Shown in pieces: positions 43,401 to 55,605 of a stretch of 64,000 nt of DNA (position 1 is its first letter; each line of letters begins with the position of its first letter). Origin of the DNA: Littorina saxatilis (lineage: Eukaryota; Mollusca; Gastropoda; Littorinimorpha; Littorinidae); assembly GCF_037325665.1 (NCBI RefSeq), contig NC_090255.1:29691463-29755462 (forward strand), given 5' to 3'. The position numbers were made by a program, and so were the translations under genes. The notes under the pieces are model-generated. The model was not told the origin of the DNA. It saw only the letters and a program-made list of their open reading frames with translations, and did not search any database.

Positions 43401-46400
43401 CAACAGTTCCCGCCAGAGTCAGCCGTGCCGATGTTACGGGAACGTAACGAACGAACGAAGGAAGGCTGCAAACAGAAAGCATCGGTGCACTAAACATGTC
43501 AGCTACCCCTCACCCACCACCTTAAAACATGTCATCTTTAAATATCTCATCGAGCACGTGGGCCTGCACAAAACTGACTTTTTACAACAACAAAACAGCC
43601 ATTTTCCGTCCTTCTCTCCCTATCTGCAAAAACCATATACAGATTAGTATTTTAGCGTCACAGAGAGTAAATTATGCGCTAACCTGGAAAGAACAACAGA
43701 GAGTATTTCATTCCACAACACAGACTCATCAACAGCGTTAAATAATGATTTATTACCTCAAAAGCCTATGATTGTAACTCTCAATGGAAGCAAAGTCCGC
43801 CTCCTCCCTGGAACAGTCTCTGTTCGTCAACAGTGACCCAAAACGTCCAGAACCCCTTGTCGAATCCTTATGCGAAAGCCATCGCCGACGAAGGAAATGT
43901 GACGACTTGTCCTCAGCAAAATACGTGGCAGAGGAAAGGAATAACTTGTGGAAGTTCCCCTAGAGTGCCGAATATGATACTCGGTGAAAAACCATCATAC
44001 TCTAGTAACTGTGTGTTAGGTCCTTCCCCTTCTGCCGCTGGGTGTCAAGTGTGTCGTCCTTGAGTCTCTGACAGACCACCTAGCCAAATACACGTGACTG
44101 ACCTTGTCACCAAACCAGTCCAGCTATACACAGTTTTGCCTCCCCAAGCAGGAAAAAGACACGAGAAACTCAATCCCTGAAAATCCCGTGCGCGCTGTCA
44201 GCGAAAAAAACCGTCAGCCCTATGACAGCAGAAACCTGCACTGTGAAGCTCGTGCGTTTCAAAACATCCGTGCTCGGGAGCACTGTCAGCAAAAACTCTG
44301 CTGTGTCCAATATCACGCACAGGCGCTTTCTATCATACATTGACCCAGAACAGGCACTCCACTGAGTGACGCTTTCTTGGTCTCTGTCACCCGATCGTGA
44401 CAATATATCGCGCACATATTCAAGGCGCAGGGATTTATTTATGCCGTGTGAGATGGAATTTTTTTACACAATACATCACGCATTCACATCGGCCAGCAGA
44501 TCGCAGCCATTTCGGCGCATATCCTACTTTTCACGGCCTATTATTCCAAGTCACACGGGTATTTTGGTGGACATTTTTATCTATGCCTATACAATTTTGC
44601 CAGGAAAGACCCTTTTGTCAATCGTGGGATCTTTAACGTGCACACCCCAATGTAGTGTACACGAAGGGACCTCGGTTTTTCGTCTCATCCGAAAGACTAG
44701 CACTTGAACCCACCACCACGGTTAGGAAAGGGGGGGGGGGGGGGGGGGGAATTGCTAACGCCCTGACCCAGGGTTGAACTCGCAACCTCTCGCTTCCGAG
44801 CGCAAGTGCGTTACCACTCGGCCACCCAGCCCCTGATTACTGTCAATTTACTCTCTTCTTTACAAGACCTAATTTTGCTCTGAATCTTGTTTTGTTTTGC
44901 TTTTTTGGTGTTTGTGTAGTTGTTGTGGTTTAGTTATTTATATTTCGTGTTGGGGGAGGGGGGTGGGGGGGGGGGGGGGTTGAATACCGGCTTCACTGCA
45001 TGAAAAAAATGTGGGTATATATAGATTTGTTTGTGTCAATTTTACCTGTGTGCGTGCAGGAGGAGTTATGGAGGTGGTCCACGCCGTTGCCGAAGGTAGA
45101 GAACTTGGTGTTGAACTCGACGGGAGTTCCCTTGCGAGAAGTGCTCGCACTGGCTCGACTCATGCCCGCCCTCAGGGAACTCCACATCTGCTGCAACTGT
45201 GAGTGATAATGGTGGTGTCTGAAATCTTCTTCTTCTTCTTCTTCTGCATTCATGCCAAATCAAGGGCTGAAACTTCCACATACACTTGTGTTTTTGCATG
45301 AGTGAGTTTTTACATGTATGACCGTTTTTACCCCTCCATTTTGGTAACCATATGCTGCTTTCTGGGGAAGCATATGCTGGGTATTTTCGTGTTTCTGTAA
45401 CCCACCCAACTCTGACATGGATTACAGGATCATTTCCGTGCGCACTTGATCTTGTGCTTGCGTGTACACACGAAGGGGGTTAAGGCACTAACAGGCCTGC
45501 ACACAAGTTGACCTGGGAGATAGGAAAAATCTACACCCTTAACCCACCAGGTGGCAGCAACTGGGATTTGAACTCACGACCTTCCGAATAGGAGGCTAAT
45601 ATCCGCAAAACACAGCAGTAAGATTAGTATCAGATATAAGCGTTAATGGGCTTTCTTTCATTCAAATGACTGTCTGCGATTAGATCGTCTGCTTCACGTT
45701 GTGCAGTTATAGTTGTGGTGAATCTGGACCAAGTTATTACATTTGTAAGAAAGAAATTTTAGTCTTTGATTTATTTGTGTGAAAACTAACATGCATTGGG
45801 AAGCCAGTTCTTAATTTTTTAAACTGATATTTTTTCTTTGTAGAAGAATGTTTTGTGTTATTCAAAATCTGAAGATGACAGAGTTGTTGGTTTTAAACAA
45901 AAAAAGGCAACAAACAAACAAAAAACATATAAGCAATTCTTCATCCAAATATTTTAAAAGATTTTCCAGAAGATGAGGTTTTGTAGTGTAATTACATGTA
46001 CCTTCTTTTGGTTTTCAGACTACCGAGATCTTGGCAGTGTGGAACTGGCAATCAACGACGGTGCCCTCTCCAAGTTAGAGTGCCTCCGCCTCAACGAAAA
46101 TATCATTACCAGGTAAGGTCTGGATTAGGGTTTCAAATCCTCCTTTTTTTGACTCACATGCGAAGCAAAAGTGAGTCTATGTACTCACCCGAGTCGTCCG
46201 TCCGTCCGTCCCTGCGTCCGTCCGGAAAACTTTAACGTTGGATATTTCTTGGACACTATTAAGTCTATCAACACCTGATGTGGCCTGATGGTGTATGGTT
46301 ACAAGATCTCAAAAAACATGTGCGGCAACTTGACCTCACTTCAAGTTCAAGGTCACAGGGGCCGTAATTGTTGTCTTAAAAACGACCATTTTTCACATTT

Positions 46401-49400
46401 TCGCATTTTTTTCTGAAGTTATCGAGAATGGCAACCTTAGCTATGTATGCTATATAGGGCAATGTAAGCCCTATCTTTGGACACCAGTTTGGTTGACCTT
46501 GCTTCAAGGTCAAGGTCGCAAGGGTCCTTTAAAGTTGGATTGTATACATATTTTGAAGTGACCTTGACCCTGAACTATGGGAGATAACTGTTTCAAACTT
46601 AAAAATTATGTGGGGTACATGTTATGCTTTCATCATGAGACACATTTGGTCACATATGATCAAGGTCAAGGTCACTTTGACCCTTATGAAATGTGACCAA
46701 AATAAGGTAGTGAACCACTAAAAGTGACCATATCTCATGGTAGAAAGAGCCAATAAGCACCATTGTACTTCCTATGTCTTGAATTAACAGCTTTGTGTTG
46801 CATGACCTTGGATGACCTTGACCTTGGGTCAAGGTCACATGTATTTTGGTAGGAAAAATGTGTAAAGCAGTTCTTAGTGTATGATGTCATTGCTAGGATT
46901 AGTTATTTGACGTTGACCCTGAAGGTCATGTAAAGGTCAAGGTCAAGCATGTGAGTCGTATGGGCTTTGCCCTTCTTGTTTGAGGATTTTCTCCAATGAA
47001 ATCGCATGGCTAAACCAATTTACTTGATTTCTTTGTTTTTTGCAATACATAAGATGAATCGCTCACAATGCCGTCAGCTTAAGAGACCTCAAAATCAAAG
47101 TTTACAATCAGTGACCACAAAAACAGAGAAATATCCAAAACAGATGGACTGCTAACATGACAAAATTAAGAATAAATACCAATTACCTACCATTCTTGGT
47201 TTTTGTCTTCCGAATTTTGGAACGTTAGCAGTCTATTTGTTTTTGGATTTAAGAATAAATAAACAACGACTGCAACAGACAAACACTTACTTAAGCTGAT
47301 GGGGTCTATGTCGACCAAAAGAGTGGGATTCCCTGTAGGTGGAGTTTTTCAATAAAACTTGCAAACCATACTCGAATTTCTAAGAAATATCAAAAAAGAT
47401 TGAAAAACATCAAATTCTACCGATGTCGCCAAGCATCACGTGACTTTCAGCGATATCAGCGACACACTACAGGAACTAAATCCTGTGGTATTCCCTGTAT
47501 ACAGGGAATCCCCCTCCAGGAACTCCACCTACATGGAATCCCACTCTTTTGGTCGACATAGACCCCATCAGCCTAACTTAACCTCACTAACTTTATTTCT
47601 AATTTCTATCCTAAGCCACACAAGAGATTGCTAACATTGCAAAATTAAGAATAATTACACAATGACTGCAACAGACAAACACGAACTTCACTAATTTTCT
47701 TTCCAATTTCTGTCCCAAGTCATACAAGAGCCAAGTTTGCAACACATTATGTTTGTCTACAAGAAAGATTTGTCATCCATCACCTTACGCCCTGCAACAT
47801 TGCTAACATTTCAAAATTAAGAATAAATACACAACGAATGCAACATACAAACACTTTCTTAACCTCACGAATTTCATTTCCAATGTCTGTCCCAAGTCAT
47901 ACAAGAGCCAAGTTTTGCAACACATCATGTTTGTCTACAACACAGATTTGTAATCCATCACGTTCACACCTTGCAATTTGATTTTCTTCAGTTGGGCGGA
48001 GGTTTGGAAGCTACGCAACATGCCGTGCCTGACGCAACTGATTCTCTCGGAGAACCCGCTGTGTGACATCGCCTTTGACCCCAACGGTCAGCAGCTGGAC
48101 AACTCCCTGTGTGAGATGGACAGTCCCAACATCACCTGTCACAGTGATGGAGAAGACTCCTCTGTGGGCAGCCCTCACTTCAGGTAAAATCTTAAAAGGG
48201 ATGGGGTCTGACAATGGGGGGAGCAGACCTGTGCACATCTACGGTTTCTCCGTAATTTCTCCGATTTTTATATGCAGAATACGGTGCTACGGATTTGTAA
48301 ATAAAAGTCCGAAAATCCGATGTTTTACTCCCCCCAAAAATGGTTGTACTTTTGTCTGTTTTAAGATGTTTTGACCAATTAGTTGGCCGTTGCGCTGATT
48401 TTCCGATTCTGTTCTCAGCATTGAGTCTTTGTTCTTAGACTTAATTCGTCCAGCGTCTGCGTGGCAACTTGTGATTGAAGTGAAACATGGAAAAGAAAAA
48501 AAGAGTGCGAGATTCAGATAGTGAAGAGGAGACACCAGCTCTGTCAGTCACCAAAGAAGAAGAAAACGGCACAACAGTGCTGGAAGTCCAGTTATTCTCA
48601 AGACAACCCGGAGATCGTAAAATCCAGCAAAGGAGACCAATACACTTTTTGTAAGGCGTGTGAATCACACTTCAAAGACATTGTCAGAACAAATGTTGCA
48701 ACAGTGTTGTTGTTTCACCTTGGCTTGTTAATACCGTAAATAGTAATTCCCATTCTACTGCGTCATAGTGTTTCAGTTTGTGTGCTTTGTGAGCAGAATT
48801 ATGTCTTGAACTGTCGTTACAGCTTACTACTGAAACATTTTAAAAACTACTGAAATTTGGTTTGTTTACTACTGATGAGCGTTTTGAGTGTGCACAGGTC
48901 TGGGGGAGTATTTACAGCAGTTATGATCAAAATTGGAGAAAACAGGGTCTTAAAAAAGGGGAAGTTTTCAAATGGGGGTACATTTACAGAGGTTGTGAAA
49001 CTGAGCCACAAGGGATTTGTTTGTTTGTTTGTTTGTTTGTTCGTTCATGGGCTGAAACTCCCACGGCTTTTACGTGTATGACCGTTTTTACCCCGCCATT
49101 TAGGCAGCCATACGCCGCTTTCGGAGGAAGCATGCTGGGTATTTTCGTGTTTCTACAACCCACCGAACTCTGACATGGATTACAGGATCTTTTTTGTTGC
49201 GCACTTGGTCTTGTGCTTGCGTGTACACACGGGGGGTGTTCGGACACTGAGGAGAGTCTGCACACAAAGTTGACTTTGAGAAATAAATCTCTCGCCGAAC
49301 GTGGGGACGAACTCACGCTGACAGTGGCCATCTGGATACAAATCCAGCGCGCTACCGACTGAGCTACATCCCCGCCCTAACAAGGGATTTGAAAGGGGAG

Positions 49401-52400
49401 GAGTCTTAAATTGGGGGAGGGAGGGGGGGAGGGTCTTAAAAGGGGGGTTCCACTGTCTTAAGAAAAAACAAGTCGCGTAAGGCGAAAATACAATATTTAG
49501 TCAAGTAGCTGTCGAACTCACAGAATGAAACTGAACGCAACGCAACGCAGCAAGACCGTATACTCGTAGCATCGTCACTCCACCGCCCGTGACAAAGGCA
49601 GTGCCCGTGGAATTGACAAGAAGAGCGGGGTATTCGTTGCGCTGAGAAGGATAGCACGCTTTTCTGTACCTCTCTTCATTTTAACTTTCTGAGCGTGTTT
49701 TTAATCCAAACATATCATATCTATATATTTTTGGAATCAGGAACCGACAAGGAATAAGATGAAAGTGTTTTTAAATTGATTTCGAAAAAAAAATTTTGAT
49801 AATAATTTTTATATTTTTAATTTTCAGAGCTTGTTTTTAATCCGAATATAACATATTTATATGTTTTTGGAATGATGGAGAATAAGATAAACGTAAATTT
49901 TGATCGTTTTATAAATTTTTTTTTTTTTTACAATTTTCAGATTTTTAATGACCAAAGTCATTAATTAATTTTTAAGCCACCAAGCTGAAATGCAATACCG
50001 AAGTCCGGGCTTCGTCGAAGATTACTTGACCAAAATTTCAACCAATTTGGTTGAAAAATGAGGGCGTGACAGTGCCGCCTCAACTTTCACGAAAAGCCGG
50101 ATATGACGTCATCAAAGACAGTTATCAAAAAAATGAAAAAAACGTTCGGGGATTTCATACCCAGGAACTCTCATGTAAAATTTCATAAAGATCGGTCCAG
50201 TAGTTTAGTCTGAATCGCTCTACACACACACACACACGCACACACACACGCACACACACACGCACATACACCACGACCCTCGTTTCGATTCCCCCTCGAT
50301 GTTAAAATATTTTGTCAAAACTTGACTAAATATAAAAAGACCCTGCACAGTTGAACAGTTTAGTTTTGCCCTTAGTTTTCTACCTGGCATTACTGTGGAA
50401 CTTCCATGACCAGACTGCCTGTTTTAAAACCAAGACCGACGGGCGCTGTGGCGTCGTCGTGGTAAGAAGTCGGCCTCTTAATCGGAAGGTCGAGGGTTCG
50501 AATCCCGGTCGCTGCCGCCTGGTGGGTTAAGTGTGGAGATTTTTCCGATCTCCCAGGTCAACTTATGTGCAGACCTGCTAGTGGCAAGCACAAGACCAAG
50601 TGCGCACGGAAAAGATCCTGTAATCCATGTCAGAGTTCGGTGGGTTATAGAAACACGAAAATACCCAGCATGCTTCCTCCGAAAGCGGCGTATGGCTGCC
50701 TTAATGGCGGGATAAAAACGGTCATACACGTAAAATTCCACTTATGCAAAAACACGAGTGTACGTGGGAGTTTCAGTCCACGAACGCAGAAGAAGAAGAA
50801 AAAAACCAAGACCTCTTCCTTTGAAGACCTTTGTATTTAATATTTTCGGGTTATAACATCTGTAAAGTTACCTCTATTTTAAGACTCACTCGCCTTTAAG
50901 ATCTTTTTTTTTTTCTCTGATTTTTTTGTTAGGTTTTAAACCGCTGTTCATCATATGATTACTCATAGTGCTTGAGTGAATAACATTTTTTTTTACCTGA
51001 TTTTGTTTTTTAAAGTTTTATTTGATTATTTTGTCAGTGAAGAGGCGCATGGGGACTATGAAATCTAAGCAGCATTTCAGTGTTGTTCTCTTATGTTTGT
51101 TTTTCCTATTTTAATTAAGTTTTGTTGGTGCATGTGTTGTTTTGCTTGTGCTTTAGTGTTTATTTCTCTCTCTAATTGGTTTGTTGATTTGTTTCTCTTT
51201 CAGATACCCTGTCACAAAAATGTTGACACCCGCTAGATGCAAAAAGGAGCTGTTCCCGAAATCTTCATCAGACGAACACAACCCCACCTCCGATCAACAA
51301 ACCGATGACTCCACACCGACCCCCCACCCTGAGACTTCAAGGTCATCCTCAGTCTCCCAGGTAGAACTGGTCAGCGATGTTCTCGAGGACATCATCTCGC
51401 ATGCTTACGAACGCGTCAGCATCCAGGAATCATGCCATCAATGTAGCCCAGAAACCAACGAAAATGCCAGCAAAGTGCGTGCTGATACACAGACTGAGCA
51501 GAGGACGGCACAGCGATGTCAAAACGACAACGAGACCAACATGCACGTTGGACGTTGTTTGTCCGAGGAAAATGAAGGCAATGTGGATGACAACCGACCA
51601 CAGTTTTACTTGGAGGATGCTGAAAGCGATGCTGTCTGCAGAAACAAAAATGAGAATTTCTGTGAACAAGAAGAAAAGGAACAAGAAAATGCTGAAGATG
51701 AGCAGAACAAAAATACCCCACAGAAAGAAGGTATGGCCATATTAGTAACAGTGGACTAAATTCTGTTGTGATGTTTCCTTTTGCCTCTTCCCGCCTTTTC
51801 AACTTTTCCCTAATTCTCACTAAGGCCAAAAAAAAAATTTGTCTGTTTCTGGTCACCCGACCGACCCTAAATTTCGGCGCCGACCCTAAACCTTTTTTTT
51901 CCAAACTCAAAATTTTTTTTTTCTTTTTTGGTGGTAAAGGACAGGGTGAGAAAATGAACAACAAAAACGTGTGAAAACGAAAGTCCGCTGACGATTTGTA
52001 AATGTGTTGAGTGTCTTGTCTCTATGTATAGTGAATCCAGTCTCTTTGCGTGATTTTTAAAGTTAGTTGTAGTGGTCTACATTTGGGGTAAAAAATAAAA
52101 AAATAAAAAAATAAAAAAATAAAAAAATCCCTACCTACCGACCCTATTTTTTTTAGCCATGTTACCAGAAACAGACAATTTTTTTTTTTGGCCTAATGCA
52201 TACCTACTACACCGTACCTGGTTCTATAAAGCGCAGTGGCATCCTAATTTTTCAGTTTTGTTGTTCATTAAGTTGGTAAATTTACCTCCATTTTAAGACT
52301 CCCAGTCCCACCCTTTGAAGACATGAGTTTCACGGATTTATGGAGGTCTTAAAAAGGGGGAGGGGGGGGGGGGGGGGGGTCAATGTTCCTGTGACGCAAG

Positions 52401-55400
52401 GTGCCTCCGCTGAAAGAACACCTTCAGTTGTCCGTTTGCGTAATAACTTTACTTAAGTATACCCCCTCCCCCGGTGGTGTAGTAGAGACAGTTTCACTTT
52501 CAGTCGGTCAGATGGACAACATTGTTGGTTACAAAATCAATTCATGAAAAAATCCCTACTCTGCACGGAAACAACCCAGGCCGTTTACTTTTGGTATGTG
52601 TCCAAGTGTAGGCATGATCTTATCCCATGAAGCCTGGCCAGATCGGAGAGCTGTTTTTTCTCTTCTTCTGCCTCCATGAAGGGGGGGTCAGTAGCTCAGT
52701 TGGTAGAGCACTGGACTTGTGATCCAATGGTCGCGGGTTCAAATCCAGGCCAGGACGGACACGGGTCAACTTTATGTGCAGACTCAGAGACGGTATCCTT
52801 GTTCCACCCCCGTGTCGCCTCTGTGGCGCGTACAAGACCTCGGTCATTCTGCCATAAGTGCAGGTGGCCGAATACACCTAAACATGCACACACCTGGGTA
52901 GCGCGACTCTGTTGCTGCTAGCTTTCCACTGGGAGGAAGCGACCCAAATTTCCCAGCGATGGGACAATAAAGTAATTCTTCTTCTTGCGTTCGCCGTCTA
53001 TAAAGTAATGAAAATGAAAATGGATTGAAGGTGAAACTCTGGCGTATACTTCTGGGTTTTTTGCACAAGAGTGTGTTTACATGTTTGACCGTTATTGCAC
53101 CACCGTTTAGCCAGCAATACTCCGTTTTCGTGGGAATCTGAGATGGTGAGTCGAATCATTTACATGGGAAGGACTGCACCTTTAAATTAAGAGGTCTCAG
53201 TAGGAGGCTACCATTGTAATACACGATGCTTTGCAACTGATGTAAACCAGCTCCCTCTCTCCGTCTGTTTTCTCACTAGTCAAAAAACAAGAAAGGTAAT
53301 TGTTGTTGCCATGGTCGATGGAACGTTTGTTATTGACAAAACGATACGTTACAGTTACATTTTTCTCATTAATGACAGAAGACAGACGAGAAGAGGACAC
53401 CATTCCTTTTGCCAAGCTCCACATGCTCTGCCTGAGTCGTACGTCCATCTGTGAGCTGGATCATCTGCATGCCTTGAACGAGTTCCCAGAGCTTCGCGCG
53501 CTAAAAATCATGGTGAGGTTTTAACAAGAATCCATTTAAGATTTGTTGTTTGCATTTTTTACCAAAATATGAAATTTGACACAGGGCAAGACTGTCATTG
53601 TTCTACATTTCATACATTGCTTCTCATTCTCGACGGGCGCAGAGTGGCGTGGTGGAAAGACATCGGCCTCCTAATCGGGAGGTCGTGAGGTCGAATCCCG
53701 GTCGCTGCCGCCTGGTGGGTTAAGAGGAGATTTTTCCGATCTCCCAGGTCAACATATGTGCAGACCTGCTAGTGACTTAACCCCCTTCGTGTGTACACGC
53801 AAGCACAAGACCAAGTGCGCACGGAAAAGATCCTGTAATCCATGTCAGAGTTCGGTGGGTTATTGAAACACGAAAATACCCAGCAAGCCTCCCCCGAAAT
53901 CGGCGTATGCTGCCTAAATGGCGGGGTAAAAACGGTCATACACGTAAAAATCCACTCGTGCTAAAAACACGAGTGAACGTGGGAGTCTAAGCCCATGAAT
54001 GAAGAAGAAGAAGAAGAAGCTTCTCATTCTCTCCCGTTCTAGGAGACTAGACCTGCATAACTCTCACGTTCTGTTGTACGTCTGTATTATTATTGAACAA
54101 GAGTGCTTACGCCCCTTTGATTTTTAGAGTTAGATCATGGTGACTGGTTTGTTTTGCTTTGTAAGGATATTGTCCATGGAACACGAAAAGCAATAAATAA
54201 TTTGAAGCTTTGTGAAAGAGGATGCTCGGAAATAACTCTTGTTGGGTTTGAATGGGTTGTGAAAGGATGAATACTCTTGCTTTCAGTGAGTCAAACTTGA
54301 CATGTGACATTATAGGCCATTCAATAGTGATGGATGTGTCTGACACACCTGGACAAGGAGCACGTCCTGTGTAAAAGGTTTACCTCACTTAGGGCCAGCT
54401 TCCAAGGTGAAAATAACATTTTTTTAACATTTTTGGTTATTTGGGTTGTTTGCTGTGTTAAGTACATAAACCACTCAACTATCACGCTATGCAATAGTTT
54501 TGCGGCAAAAAACAACCTAAATATTTTTATTTTAATTAAATGTGCAACAGGGGTGTGTCAAAAAATGCCTTGTGGCAGCTCATTAAATATTCATAAACTT
54601 TGAAAGTACATTTCTTCGGTTTGGAATGTAGCAGACGATTCATTCAAAGACCACTGTGCTCAGCGAAACCAAATCTACAAGCTTGATTTGACAGCCGAAC
54701 TCGTTAGAAAGACGTATTTTCATTGGTCGATGTTAAGCATGCCAAAGAACAGAGGGGTCTGGTTTCAGCCAATCAGAGAGCAGCTTTCAAACCGTGCTTG
54801 GCAAAGCCTTTCTGCTGTGCCATGTTTTGTTTTTTCACTTCCGTTCACAGCAACTGTAAACAAAACACGTGTTTCGAAGGGAAAACAATTTGTAAACACC
54901 AGAATGACGAAGAAAAGGAAGACCTACAAGAAGAAGAGTCGGACTGGGAACCCGACTGGCAGAAGAGGGACTTATCAGCAGCAAACTGAGCCCACATCGG
55001 CAGCGAGAAGCAGTGACAGCGAAGCTGAAGGTGGCGATGTGCACGCTACCCCCTCCATCTCGTCTGAGCCTTCGGGCTCGGCTGAGTAAAGCAAGCCTAA
55101 GTTGACTGCGTCCGAGTCAACATTGAAAGAAGAAGAAGAAGAAATGGAGTTTGACAGTGACAGTGATCTGACTGGATTTCGTTTGATTGATTGTAAACTG
55201 TTGGTACAGTTTGTTTTTTCTTTTCTCTGCCCAGACTGTAAATGAGAACAGGCAATGGCAAAACAGTGAAAGGGGGGGGGGGGGGGGGGGGGGTGTTTTG
55301 ACTAAAAAGGCAATTTTGAACATGCAGGGTCACTATGGAGCTGCTATAAGGAACAATGTTGGAAACATTAACCAGATGAGGCAGGATATCTGGGCTATGT

Positions 55401-55557
55401 GGCGTCACAGGCGACTGAAGAAACAGGCAAAGGAGACCCAGACAAGAATGCTCTTCCTGATTATGTGACTGATGCCATCCAGCCAGTGTTTGAAACTCTG
55501 TCACAGGATTCTCTGCTCAGAAAGTGTCTACATGGTGGCTCACAAAATACAAATGAG

Positions 55558-55605
<48 letters not shown>

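Larger units (their letters stand above)
36023..44402 (-). mobile_element. Gmr1-like Ty3/Gypsy LTR retrotransposon, looks whole, 8.38 kb
   Basis: Two 1567-bp LTRs (36023-37589 and 42836-44402) bracket one Gag-Pol reading frame on the minus strand. The LTRs begin TGTCAC and end GTGACA, and I found only one difference between them by eye, so the insertion is very young. Flanking 5-bp repeats AGATA and ATATA differ at one base. The domain order Gag-protease-integrase-RT-RNase H is that of the Gmr1 branch (known first from deuterostomes), not the usual Ty3/Gypsy order. No envelope gene is present. It lies antisense in TBCEL intron 2. Confidence 0.95.
35925..44832 (-). mobile_element. SINE family D copy split by the LTR retrotransposon
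   Basis: 35925-36022 is the 3' tail (ATTG repeats, CGCAGGGATTT) and 44403-44832 is the rest through the tRNA-like head (GGCCGAGTGG on the minus strand). Joined with one copy of the 5-bp duplication removed, they match the intact copy at 28528-29028. A G tract lies at 44730-44750. Confidence 0.88.

Noticed and set aside
36023-44402. Endogenous retrovirus with an envelope gene
   Set aside because: The Gag-Pol stop overlaps the polypurine tract directly before the 3' LTR, leaving no room for an envelope gene.
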